Shown: positions 50,809-60,200 of the stretch, piece after piece
How positions within the stretch are numbered: position 1 is the first letter of the stretch
Layout of the letters: each line of letters starts with the position of its first letter
NCBI RefSeq assembly: GCF_004403305.1
Contig: NZ_SOHE01000048.1
Location: forward strand, 6,069 to 70,068
Reading direction: 5' to 3'
Origin: Cryobacterium frigoriphilum
Lineage (GTDB): Bacteria; Actinomycetota; Actinomycetes; Actinomycetales; Microbacteriaceae
DNA: 64,000 nt
Position numbers and translations under genes: made by a program
Notes under the pieces: generated by a model
Told to the model about the DNA's origin: nothing
What the model saw: the letters and a program-made list of their open reading frames with translations, nothing else
Databases searched by the model: none

Positions 50809-51270
50809 GTGTCTGATCACGCAAGAATCAAGGGGCACACCGTGACCCGCACCGTGCACATCGAGGCCTCGCGCGCGAGTGTCTGGAAGGCGCTGACTGA
50901 TCCCGATGAGATGGTCAAGTGGTTTGGAGACGGTGTGGGGTTCGCCGCGCTCGAGCCCGGTGCTACCGGCAGCATCGACTGGGATGACTACGGCAGCTTC
51001 CCGATCGAAATCACCGAGGTGGTGCCCGACGACTCGTTCGGCTTCCGTTGGTCGGGAATCCCCGCCGAACAGCTCGACGAGTACTCGACGCACGTGCGCT
51101 TCACCATCGCCGATGCTGGTACCGGAACGGATGTCACGGTGATCGAATCGGGATTCGACACACTCCCCGGCGGCACCCGCTACCGTCGCGACCGTCTTGA
51201 GCAGAACCGCGAGGGCTGGGACGTCGAACTCGACGAGCTCGCGATCCTGCTCGAGCGTGCCACTGACTAG
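50809..51270 (+). CDS. SRPBCC/AHSA1-family protein
   Basis: The GTG at 50809 follows GAAGGAAA. The 153-residue product shows the START-like fold of AHSA1 proteins: TVHIEASRASVWKALTDPDE, MVKWFGDGVG, GSFPIEITEVVPDDSFGFRW and a C-terminal helix GWDVELDELAILLE. Such proteins bind small hydrophobic ligands; the role here is unknown. No operon partner is visible: the next gene on this strand is over 1.6 kb away. Confidence 0.88.
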   Translation: MSDHARIKGHTVTRTVHIEASRASVWKALTDPDEMVKWFGDGVGFAALEPGATGSIDWDDYGSFPIEITEVVPDDSFGFRWSGIPAEQLDEYSTHVRFTIADAGTGTDVTVIESGFDTLPGGTRYRRDRLEQNREGWDVELDELAILLERATD

Positions 51271-51299
51271 TTCACGATCATGGGGGAGCCGCTCTTAGA

Positions 51300-51745
51300 C
51301 GGATGCCTACTGCCGAAGGTCGGTCGGCGCGGTACCGGCTGAGACGACGGCGGTTCGAGGCCAGGTCCAGCAGAGCGCAGGATGAAGGCCAGAAGCAGCA
51401 CCTCGAGTCCGATGGAGAGACCCTAGAACCAGGACCAATCCGAGGACTCCCCGACCGCGTTGAACACCGAGACGAGGACACCGACCGAAGTAACGACGAG
51501 GTTCGTGGCGCGGTTCACGCGGGCAGGCAGCGTCAGGGAGAGTCACACCATCAGGGCCGGGATGGTTATGAGCGCGACGAAAATGGTCAACAAACTGATG
51601 TCGAACGCGAAGGTAACACCGCCGCGAAGATCGTCGATGACGCCGGCTTATAGAAGTGGAAGTAGTCGATGTAGAGATAAAGCACCAGGAAGCTGGCAGG
51701 TCTGGGCGTACATCAGCACGGGTTGGGTCGTTCTCGTGTGTCCGG
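51300..51745 (-). pseudogene. DUF6326-like four-helix membrane protein, several frameshifts
   Basis: One - frame reads DDLRGGVTFAFDISLLTIFV, ALITIPALMVWLSLTLPARV, NRATNLVVTSVGVLVSVFNA and GLSIGLEVLLLAFILRSA, a DUF6326-type membrane protein with the WLSL.LP.R.NR.TN core. The first helix region (LYIDYFHFYKP, about 51655-51690) lies in another frame, and a stop interrupts the main frame near 51425. At least two frameshifts or stops make the gene non-functional. Confidence 0.65.
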
Positions 51746-51748
51746 TCA

Positions 51749-52789
51749 TCACATGGTGACGACAACCTTCCCTCGGGTGTGGCCGGCCGCGACGTAGCGG
51801 AGGGCGTCGGCTGCTTCGTCGAGGGGGTAGGTGCGGTCGATGACGGGCGTGACCTGCCCGGTCGAGAGCAGGTCGGCCAGAGTGAGCAGGTCCTGGCGCT
51901 TCTCGACCGACAGGAAGGGCTTCAGCTGCTGACGGGTGAACCCAGACAGCGCGCGCGCTGTGACGATCCGACCGAGGGGGCCGAGCCAGCGGCCGCCGCG
52001 TCCGCTGTTGGGGATGAGGGTGCCGGTGGGCGTCAGCGCTCGGCGGACAGCCGCCAGGGTCTGGGCTTCCACGTTGTCGAAGATGACGTCGTAACGCTTC
52101 CCGCTGCGCGTGAAGTCGGTCCTCGTGTAGTCAACGACGTGGTCGGCACCGAGCGACCGGACCAAGTCGACGTTGCGGGTGCTGCACACACCCGTTACCT
52201 CGGCGCCACATGCCTTGGCGATCTGTACGGCGAAGGAGCCCACGCCGCCCGATGCACCCGTGATCAGCACCGACTGGCCCGGTTGAACGTTCGCGATCTT
52301 GCGCAATGCCTGCAAGGCCGCCAAGGCGGACGTGGGCACCGCTGCCGCGTACACGACCGACAGGTTGGCGGGCACGGACGCGAGGTTGTCCGCTGGGACG
52401 CAGGCATACTCTGCGAGAGTTCCGGTGGTGCTCCAGCCGAACACCGCGTCGCCGGGGCGGAGAGTGGTGACATCCGTTCCGATCGCTGTCACCACGCCGG
52501 CAAGGTCCCGGCCCGGGATGCCGTGGCGCGGCCGGCGGAGCCCATACGCCAGACGCACCACATACGGCTCACCGGTCATCACGAAGTAGTCGCCAGGATG
52601 CACCGAGGCCGCGCCCACCCGCACGAGCACATCGCCAGGGCCGGGTAGTGGCAGCCCGACCTCGGACGTCTCGAGCACTGAGGGCGGGCCGTAGCGGTGC
52701 TGCACGGCGGCCCGCATCGTCGCCGCCCCGGCCGGACTCGCCCCCGGTGTGTGGCGTGCTCCGGCATTCGACCGCTGTTCGATTCCCAT
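51749..52789 (-). CDS. Medium-chain dehydrogenase/reductase, quinone-oxidoreductase-like
   Basis: The ATG at 52789 follows GAGGAGG on the - strand and gives 346 residues. The GroES-like N-terminal domain (AAVQHRYGPPSVLETSEVGL, GDVLVRVGAASVHPGDYFVM, GIPGRDLAGVV) is followed by a Rossmann domain with VLITGASGGVGSFAVQIAKA and a C-terminal VIDRTYPLDEAADALRY. No structural-zinc Cys cluster is visible, so it is a zinc-free NADPH-dependent reductase type. It is divergent from the TetR gene at 52925 and probably controlled by it through the repeats at 52842-52873. Confidence 0.9.
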   Translation of the reverse strand: MGIEQRSNAGARHTPGASPAGAATMRAAVQHRYGPPSVLETSEVGLPLPGPGDVLVRVGAASVHPGDYFVMTGEPYVVRLAYGLRRPRHGIPGRDLAGVVTAIGTDVTTLRPGDAVFGWSTTGTLAEYACVPADNLASVPANLSVVYAAAVPTSALAALQALRKIANVQPGQSVLITGASGGVGSFAVQIAKACGAEVTGVCSTRNVDLVRSLGADHVVDYTRTDFTRSGKRYDVIFDNVEAQTLAAVRRALTPTGTLIPNSGRGGRWLGPLGRIVTARALSGFTRQQLKPFLSVEKRQDLLTLADLLSTGQVTPVIDRTYPLDEAADALRYVAAGHTRGKVVVTM

Positions 52790-52841
52790 AGAAGCCTCCT
52801 CACGTTCGAGCCGCGACTCTCGCTGGCTCGTGCACCGTACG

Positions 52842-52873
52842 TCGTACACTGTACTGGGATCGTACACTGTACT
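52842..52873. promoter_or_regulatory. TetR operator: two direct copies of TCGTACACTGTACT
   Basis: TCGTACACTGTACT occurs at 52842-52855 and again at 52860-52873, 18 bp apart, each copy holding the inner palindrome GTAC-ACT-GTAC. It lies midway between the divergent oxidoreductase and TetR genes. Confidence 0.75.
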
Positions 52874-52924
52874 ATAGGGAGCGCGAGACGATTTTTTGAG
52901 CCGGTCGAGCGAGCGAGGAGACCC

Positions 52925-53599
52925 GTGTCCGCGAGAGAAGAACACCAGGTCGCGTCCGACGCGGGGCTGAGCAAGCAGCGGGTGGTGGTCGAGGCGATCC
53001 GGCTCGCCGACCGCGAGGGGGTCGACGGGCTGAGCATGCGCCGGCTGGCGGGCGCGCTCGGCGCCGGCGCGATGTCGCTGTACCACTACGTGGCGAGCAA
53101 GGAGGAGTTGCTGGACGCCATGATCGACATCGTGTTCGAGCAGATCGAGATTCCGCGCGAAGAGACCGACTGGCAGTCGGCGATGCGACGGCGGGCGGCA
53201 TCCGCTCGACAGGTTCTCGCAAGCCACCCGTGGGCGATCGGCCTGATGGAGTCGCGCACATCGCCGGGGCCCGCGAACCTTCGCCACCGCGAAGCGGTCA
53301 CCGCCTGCCTGCGGAGGGCTGGTTTCCCGGTCGTGATGGCGACGCACGCCAACTGGTTGCTCGACAGCTATGTCTACGGTTTCGCCCTGCAGCAAACCAG
53401 CCTGCCGTTCGACACCGCCGGTGAGTTCGCAAACATGACCGAGAACGTCTTCCTGCCCCAGCTTCCTCCTGACGAGTTCCCCTACCTCAATGAGTCAGCA
53501 GCGGCGCTCGTCGCTGCAGGATACGACCCGGCGGAGGAGTTCACCTTCGGCCTCGACCTCGTCCTAGCCGCCCTCGAGCCCCTGAGATCCTCCGCGTAA
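52925..53599 (+). CDS. TetR-family regulator of the divergent oxidoreductase
   Basis: The GTG at 52925 is used; the frame is open far upstream but that part crosses the operator and the other gene's start. The 224-residue product has a TetR HTH (VVVEAIRLADREGVDGLSMR, RLAGALGAGAMSLYHYVASK) and a TetR_C_1-like C-terminal domain, with the EELLDAMIDIVFEQI linker helix. It should repress the oxidoreductase gene and itself through the doubled TCGTACACTGTACT site. Confidence 0.9.
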   Translation: MSAREEHQVASDAGLSKQRVVVEAIRLADREGVDGLSMRRLAGALGAGAMSLYHYVASKEELLDAMIDIVFEQIEIPREETDWQSAMRRRAASARQVLASHPWAIGLMESRTSPGPANLRHREAVTACLRRAGFPVVMATHANWLLDSYVYGFALQQTSLPFDTAGEFANMTENVFLPQLPPDEFPYLNESAAALVAAGYDPAEEFTFGLDLVLAALEPLRSSA

Positions 53600-53820
53600 C
53601 CGCGCTCACGGACCGGCGCGGCCGTTCCGAGCTTTGGGGAAGGGCCGGTCTGGGAAGTGCGCTGAGTGGGATCTGCAAGCTGATGGCGTCGCGCTGCACG
53701 GACCGGAGTCATCCCGCGACTGCTCCGTTATTACGCAGGCGGGGGCCGCAGTGCTTTTGTTGGTCCTCCAGCAGCACAATAGGGTGAACGGATGAATCGT
53801 CATGGGTTGAGCAGGATGCC

Positions 53821-54471
53821 GTGAGTCCGAGGGGCAGAGCGATACTGAGCCTGAGTGTCGGCTTCGTTGCATCCGTTCTTGCGGGGAGTGGTTTCCTGCT
53901 GAGCCTGGTGCGTGACGACCTGCACTACCAATGTAGTTTCCTCCGGATGGGCAGCGACGATCCCGGCTCGTTCTACTGCGCGGACGGCATCAGCTACATC
54001 GGAGTTGGGATTGGCACGTACGGTGTGTACGGAGTGATTCTGCTGATCGCTTTGGGTGTTGCCACGGCCGGCCCGAAGCCTTCGCGGCTTCAGCCCCGGC
54101 TCATGGCCGGCATCTCAATTCTGCCCATTGCCATGTTCAGCTGGTCCACCTGGTTCGCAACAAGCGCCCGCCCTATTGATCAGGCACCGGGCGTCAATTA
54201 CTGGGTCGAGCCCCTTCTCGCCGTGACGGCAGTTCTTGCCACTGCGGTGGTCGCCGTCCTGGCAGCCGGGCTCCTTTCTCGGCCTCGGTACCGCACGGCC
54301 GGATACCGAGTGGCAATGGCACTGTTCGTCGCGGCCGTGCTGATCCAGCCGGGAAGCCTCTCGGCTGTCGCTGTCGCCGTTGGGATATTGGCCGCGGCCT
54401 CGTCGCTTGAGCGGCGGGTTCCCTCCGAGGTCGAAGGCCCCACGGTTGCCTCCGCCGAGCAGAAGTCCTGA
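53821..54471 (+). CDS. Hypothetical membrane protein (216 aa)
   Basis: The start is GTG 53821. Five hydrophobic segments are visible at about residues 9-29, 62-84, 93-110, 131-155 and 162-187, with an extracellular loop after the first (DDLHYQCSFLRMGSDD, FYCADGISYI) holding two Cys that could form a disulfide. No family recognised. It is upstream of the Wadjet operon but separated by 130 bp with its own spacing, so it is probably not part of it. Confidence 0.65.
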   Translation: MSPRGRAILSLSVGFVASVLAGSGFLLSLVRDDLHYQCSFLRMGSDDPGSFYCADGISYIGVGIGTYGVYGVILLIALGVATAGPKPSRLQPRLMAGISILPIAMFSWSTWFATSARPIDQAPGVNYWVEPLLAVTAVLATAVVAVLAAGLLSRPRYRTAGYRVAMALFVAAVLIQPGSLSAVAVAVGILAAASSLERRVPSEVEGPTVASAEQKS

Positions 54472-54601
54472 CGCTTTGCGACGGCACCTGACGATAACGT
54501 CATGCGGTAGTCGCCGGTTCAGACTCGCCACCTCGCGGAGAGTGTCGGTGGTCGCCGATAGCATTTTGGGGAGCCGTACCTGACGGCACCGGAGGGGGTC
54601 G
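54472..54601 (+). promoter_or_regulatory. Upstream region of the Wadjet operon
   Basis: No gene. GGAGGGGG at 54591-54598 is the jetA ribosome binding site. A possible -10 (GATAGCAT, about 54557-54564) lies 38 bp before the start; no clear -35 or operator. Confidence 0.4.
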
Positions 54602-56080
54602 ATGGTGGCTGAACCTGAGAGCGCTGAACTGTCGCGGCTGAGCTTGTACGCCCACCTGCACACTGAACAGACAGAGCAGCACCGCCGTATTATGCGTCTA
54701 CTTTCCGGGGAGATCCTCACCCGGGAGATGAGTGCCGCAGAGATTGCGTCCGAGTTGGTGGCAAGCGGGTTCCCAATCACTGAGGATGAGGTCGAGTCGC
54801 GCTGCACCCAGTTGAAAGGGTGGGGGAACGTCATCCCATCCATCCGCAACTACCGGGTCACGACCATCGCCGAACTGCGACGCGCGAAATCCCGGTACCA
54901 AGCCTCCAAACTCGGTGCGCGGGTCACCTCCCAGTCTGACGACATCGTCAACGCCACTGACGGCGCCAAGGAGGTCGCGCGAGAACTCATGGGGGTAATC
55001 GCCGAGCAACTCACCCGAATCCTCGAGGAGATTACGGGGGGTAACAATCCTGACCTGATCGCGGCCGCTGTCACCACCACGTTCAACTCCCACCGCGAGT
55101 TCCGGGACAGCTTACGAGATTTCACCGCCTACCTCGCTGGAATTCTGTCCCGATACGACATCGTCGGTGACGAATACTTGGCACTGAAAGCCACGCTGAT
55201 GCGCTATATCGACATTCTGGGCACCGACGTCCGACAGCATGCCCCGCGCATCTCCGCCCTCCTCACCCATCTGGAACCACACTTCCCAGGCATTATCAAC
55301 ACCCTCGCCGTATGGCAGACGCTGACCGTGGAAGGCACCGAACTCAGCCAAGGTCGCACCGCGTCTGACTGGGCGTGGCTCGGCGACTGGTACGCCGCTG
55401 ACGGGCACGCATCCGGGCCGGTGGCGTTCCGGGCCGCCACCGAGCAAGCCCTCGGCCAGCTGCTGGTGAACGCCAAACGCATCGTCACCGACGCCGGGTC
55501 CGGGCATTCCCGACGCAATGACCTGCTCCGGCTCGCTAAAAGGTTCAACATCGCTGAAGACGAGGAAGCGCACCGCCTATTCGCGAACTCGTTCGGCGTG
55601 TACTCGTGGCGGCATCTCCTGCTCGGTGACGACGAGAAGATCCAACCGTCCGCGAACACGTCGTGGTGGAACGCGCCGAACGTAGAAGTACCGATCAGTT
55701 TGCGAGAGCGCGGCGACCGATCAGCGCGCGGCCGCACCGCCACCGTACGGGATGCCATCCTGGAAACCCAGCTGGCGCACAAGGACGCGATCATTCAGAT
55801 GCAACGCCGGCAACTGGCCACGGTGGAACTGATCGAGGCAGGCACCCTCGACGGTGTCCGCCTGTCGGCCGCCGCGCAGGAGCTGCTGCACGCTCAGCTG
55901 ACGTTGATCGACCAGTCCACTGACATTTCAGAGAATCTGGAAGCCGGGTTCCGGCTGCATCGGGAGCCGATCATCGGGGTGAGCACCATCCTGTTCGACG
56001 AAGGGGTGTTCACTGTGCACGGGCACCGGTTGACGGTCACGTCGATACAGAGCCAGGTCAGGAAGGAGGCTACCGCATGA
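54602..56080 (+). CDS. jetA: Wadjet JetA (DUF2397, MksF-like kleisin)
   Basis: A 492-residue protein of the DUF2397/TIGR02677 family: LSLYAHLHTEQTEQHRRIMR at the N-terminus, YLAGILSRYDIVGDEYLALK in the middle and the winged-helix-like C-terminus. In Wadjet systems JetA is the kleisin-like subunit that bridges the SMC-like JetC dimer. Together with JetBCD it forms a complex that extrudes loops on circular DNA and cleaves plasmids. The start ATG has a strong GGAGGGGG site. The next gene overlaps as ATGA, and all four jet genes are coupled this way. Complete, with no frameshift. Confidence 0.9.
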   Translation: MVAEPESAELSRLSLYAHLHTEQTEQHRRIMRLLSGEILTREMSAAEIASELVASGFPITEDEVESRCTQLKGWGNVIPSIRNYRVTTIAELRRAKSRYQASKLGARVTSQSDDIVNATDGAKEVARELMGVIAEQLTRILEEITGGNNPDLIAAAVTTTFNSHREFRDSLRDFTAYLAGILSRYDIVGDEYLALKATLMRYIDILGTDVRQHAPRISALLTHLEPHFPGIINTLAVWQTLTVEGTELSQGRTASDWAWLGDWYAADGHASGPVAFRAATEQALGQLLVNAKRIVTDAGSGHSRRNDLLRLAKRFNIAEDEEAHRLFANSFGVYSWRHLLLGDDEKIQPSANTSWWNAPNVEVPISLRERGDRSARGRTATVRDAILETQLAHKDAIIQMQRRQLATVELIEAGTLDGVRLSAAAQELLHAQLTLIDQSTDISENLEAGFRLHREPIIGVSTILFDEGVFTVHGHRLTVTSIQSQVRKEATA

Positions 56081-57243
56081 GCGACGCCGTCAACTTCGAA
56101 GTCAGGGATGCTGCCCGCCACCTGGAACGACATACGTTCCTCACCCAAGCCCGTCACCCGGACGTCTTCCTGCTGGTCCGCCGAAACTCCACGGAGCTAA
56201 AAAGACGGTTCGGGGAAACCGTCGGGTACCGGCTCGTCGTGGAATCTACGTTCGCCCGTCTCTTGAAGCCGCCGCTCCCCGGCACCTCTCCGGTCCGTGC
56301 GCTGACCGGCCCCAACGGTCCAGTCACCCCCCGCGTGTACCAATACATCTGCTTGCTGGCGGCAGCGCTGCAAGCGCCTGGGGCGGCGGACCAATGGTTG
56401 ATCTCTGCGCTCGTCGCGCAGGTATATTCAGACGCAGCTACCGCAGGGATCGCCACTGGGGAGTCGCACTCGGAACGTCGCGACCTGGCGACCGCCGTGA
56501 CCCTGCTCGCCGGGTTCGGGGTCGTGGAAGAAACCGAAGGCTCGGCCAGCGCGTGGGGCGCCGGTCAGGACCCGGAAGTACTGCTGACCGTGAATCAGAC
56601 GGCGTTGTCGTACCTTCTCGCAAACCCGGTCATCGGGGAGACCCGCACCGACCGTCCCGCTCGCACGCTCGCGCGTCGGCTGGTGGAGGACCCCATCCTG
56701 GACCGCGCTCTCCTCACCCCGGAGGAAGATCGGATCTGGTCTCGTGACCGGGCAACGTTGGAGGATCATCTGGACGAGCTCTTCGGGTTGCATTTGGAGG
56801 TGCGTAGGGAAGGCGCCCTCGCCTGGGATGTCGCCGAGGACGCCACCGATGAACCGTTCCCCGGGCAAGGATTGCCGCGCCAACTGGCGTTGATGTTCCT
56901 CACCGAACTGGCCCGCATCCGCAACACCGGCAGTGGCGGCGTTGTCACGGTCACAGACGAAACAGTCGATCAGATCATCGCCACGATGCTCGACACGTAC
57001 CGAGGGCATCTGACTTTGGAGTTTGACCCGTCTGACCCGGCCGCCCCCCTCCGGGTGAAAGCCACGGTCAGCAGAATCCTCTGCGCTGTCGGCCTGCTCA
57101 CGATCGGTTCGGGAATCTTTACCTTGCATCCGGCTGCGGCCCGCTATAGGGCAGCGATCACCCGCCGGTCAGCCCCAATGAAGGTGGACGCCGAGACCGT
57201 CGTGGAACTCAGCTTGTTTGACGTGTTGGAAGAGGGATCATGA
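56077..57243 (+). CDS. jetB: Wadjet JetB (DUF2398, MksE-like)
   Basis: A 388-residue DUF2398/TIGR02678 protein: FLTQARHPDVFLLVRRNSTE, KRRFGETVGYRLVVESTFAR and, further on, PRVYQYICLLAAALQAPG match the family core, with winged-helix segments in the C-terminal half (about 240-370). JetB pairs with the kleisin JetA as the KITE-like subunit. Starts at ATG 56077 within the jetA stop and ends in an ATGA overlap with jetC, so stoichiometric co-translation is expected. Confidence 0.9.
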   Translation: MSDAVNFEVRDAARHLERHTFLTQARHPDVFLLVRRNSTELKRRFGETVGYRLVVESTFARLLKPPLPGTSPVRALTGPNGPVTPRVYQYICLLAAALQAPGAADQWLISALVAQVYSDAATAGIATGESHSERRDLATAVTLLAGFGVVEETEGSASAWGAGQDPEVLLTVNQTALSYLLANPVIGETRTDRPARTLARRLVEDPILDRALLTPEEDRIWSRDRATLEDHLDELFGLHLEVRREGALAWDVAEDATDEPFPGQGLPRQLALMFLTELARIRNTGSGGVVTVTDETVDQIIATMLDTYRGHLTLEFDPSDPAAPLRVKATVSRILCAVGLLTIGSGIFTLHPAAARYRAAITRRSAPMKVDAETVVELSLFDVLEEGS

Positions 57244-60200
57244 ACATCGCTATCGTCACCGACCTGGCCGCGAACGCGCGAGCGGCGGCGTTCAAAGACC
57301 GTTTCCGGCTGGTGCGCGCGGGGATCGTCAACGTTCATAAGTTCGCCAACGTCGAGTTCGCCTGCGAAGGCGGTCGGGTCGTGTTCCGAGGCCCCAACGG
57401 GTCGGGGAAGTCCCGGGGAATGGACATGCTGTTTCCGTTCCTGCTGACCGGGGACCGCCGCAAGATGGGGTCCGGGTCCTCGGGAGCGGTCACCATCGAC
57501 TCGCTTATGCGGGTAATGCTCGGCAAGGACAGTAACCGTGTCGGGTACGTCTGGGCAGAGTACGTCAACAGGGACGGTGACTACCGAACTGTCGGCGCGT
57601 ACTTCAAGTATTCACGGAACACCAACAACTCAGACGTGCACTTCTTCATCACCCCCTTGCGGGTCGGCTACGATCTGCGGCTCTTGGATGACACCCGACA
57701 CCCGCTGCCCCGGGCACAGCTCGGTGAACTCGTCGGGTCGCACAACATCACCCAGCAGGGCACTGAACATTGGACGCGGGTCGCCCAGCAGTTGTACGGA
57801 GTCACGGACGACGCCGGCCGCACCCGACTCTCTGCCGCGTTCGCTGTCATGTACAACCTCCGCTCCCCGGATTTCGGTGCGAAGTACCGGCCGAAGGACG
57901 TCACCCGGCTACTGACAGATTCGTTGCCGCCGATGCCGGACGCCACCATCCGCGCGGCCGGCCTATCCCTGGACAACCTGCAGGACACCCGGGAGCAGCA
58001 GCACGACATCGAGGAAGCGTCGCGGCATGCCTCCGAGGCGTTGCACGTGTACCGCGGGTACGTCACCACTGTCCTCCTCACAGAGACCCAACGGTTGACG
58101 GAAGCCGTTAATTCAGCGGATACCGCGGCCACCGTCGAGAGGGACGCGCGAGACCATGAAGCAGCCGCGAAGGCCCGGTTCAGGCAAAAGTTGAAGGACG
58201 CCCGCGAACTCGGCGAGCAGATCTCACAGCTCGGAGCCCGGAAGTCGGCGTTGGAACAGTCGTCGGCGTACCAGAATGCTGTGATGTTCATGGACCGCCG
58301 GGGCACGGTGGCGGCGCTGAAAAGCGAGGCAGCTTCCGAGCTCCGATCGTGGTGGCGCCTCTTCGACAGTGTGAACGCGGCCGTGGTTCGTGCGTCGACC
58401 GCAGCCGACAGCGCTGCGGAGGCCGGCAACAGCGTTGCTGGCGCTGTCCGGGCGGCCGGCGCCCGCGCTGTCGACGCTGGCCTCCCGCATGCGCTCCCGG
58501 CCGTGTCCGCGTCCGTGGAGGCAGGCGCCACCCGACAGATCACCGTCCGACGCACTGTCGATGACGACCTCACCGATCGGGTGTCCGCTGGCACCCCGAC
58601 AGTCACCATCACCCCACCCAATCTCCTACCGGTTACCGACCAGCACGTGCTCCTGCGGACAGAGGCTGACGCCAAGTGGGTCGTCGCCGGTGCGCGGCTC
58701 GCCACCGCGCAGCAGTTGATCCGTGACGAACGCGCGGTGGGATCGCTCGAACGGGACGCCCAGAAGGCTGACGTCGCTGCCGGCGGCGCCAGGGATGCCG
58801 CCATCGCCACGGCCAGGCAGGCCGATACCGCCCGGCACACTCTGGCCCACGCGTGGACGGGATGGGTGCGAAACCCGGCGACGGTTGCCCTCCTCGGTGA
58901 GGTGAACTGGGCTCAAACGACACTGGCCGGAATCCTCTCCGACGGTGCCCTCCCGCCCATGAAGGAGCTGGACGGGGTCGCTGACAGCGTCGCCGCCGAT
59001 GCGCTCGACCGTGTCGCAGTCACCGTCGAGAAGATCCGGCACCGCAGGAGTGCGCTGGCCCTGGAACAGACGGAACTGTCTGCAGAACAGGAAGCGTTGC
59101 AGAACAGCATGGCCCCGGAGCCTGAGCGGCAACCGTGGGTGACCGTGGCAGACGGGCACGCGTTCTGGGAGATGGTGGACTTCCAACCCGGCGTGCCTGA
59201 CCACGTCCAGAATGCGGTGGAGAGCGCGCTGCGCACATCCGGGATCCTCACCGCCACTGTCACGAGAGAGGGGGTGCAACCGGTGACCGGGGAACTCATT
59301 GTTTGCGCGCGGGGAACGGTCGCCGCCCGACCGCTCAGCGAAGTCCTGTCCGCAGACCCGGCCGCCCCAGTGGTCGCCCAGATTCTGGAACGGATCGGGT
59401 TCAACGACCCCGATCTCCCGCTGAGCATTCAGGAGGATGGTTCGTGGCGCGCAGGCCTCCTGGCCGGACGTTCTCCGGTCACGACAGCCCGGCACATTGG
59501 CGCCACAGCCCAGGAACGCGCGAGAGTTGCCCGCTTGATATTGATCAGTGCCCGGCTCAACGAGCTCGACTCACTCCTCGCAGATTGTGACGTGGACGCA
59601 TCGGACGCGGCCGCGTTGAGGGCGGCGATACGGGCCCATGTACGTGCAGCCCCGACCGCCACCGCGGTCATCCAAGCGGATACGGCTAAGAACGCTGCCG
59701 GGAAGACGGCGGACGCATTGTGGCAGGCCGCCACTGCAGCCAAGGGCGAGGCGGTGACGGCGCGCACGGCTTGGGATGACCGGGAAGCCATCCACCGTCG
59801 CGCGTGCCACCATGCAGAGCTCCCCGCTACTGAGCCGGCGCTCCAAGAATCCGTCCAGCAATTGAACTCCACCATGGAAGCCTGCGATACCGCCCTCACT
59901 CGCATCGGGGCGCTCACCCGGAAATTGAGGGTGTTTGACGTAGCGGAAGGCGACGTCAACACAGAGATCGCCGCAGCCGACAGCCAACTTCTGGTCGCCA
60001 ACCAGGCGGGGGAGCGGTGGCGCACCGAGGCGGCCGTGATCCGCGAGCTCGAGGCGACCATCGGCGCGACCGCCGAGCAAGTCATTACCGAGCTCGCCAC
60101 CGTCGAAACCATGCTCGGCACGGCGACCACGGAAAAAAACACGACCGACGGTCAAGTTACGGAGGCAGCAGGCCGGCATGGCACCGCGGTCGCCGCGGTC

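Noticed and set aside
51656-52648. 330-codon + frame opposite the oxidoreductase
   Set aside because: Antisense shadow with Arg/Gly/His-rich composition; the - strand product has full MDR motifs.
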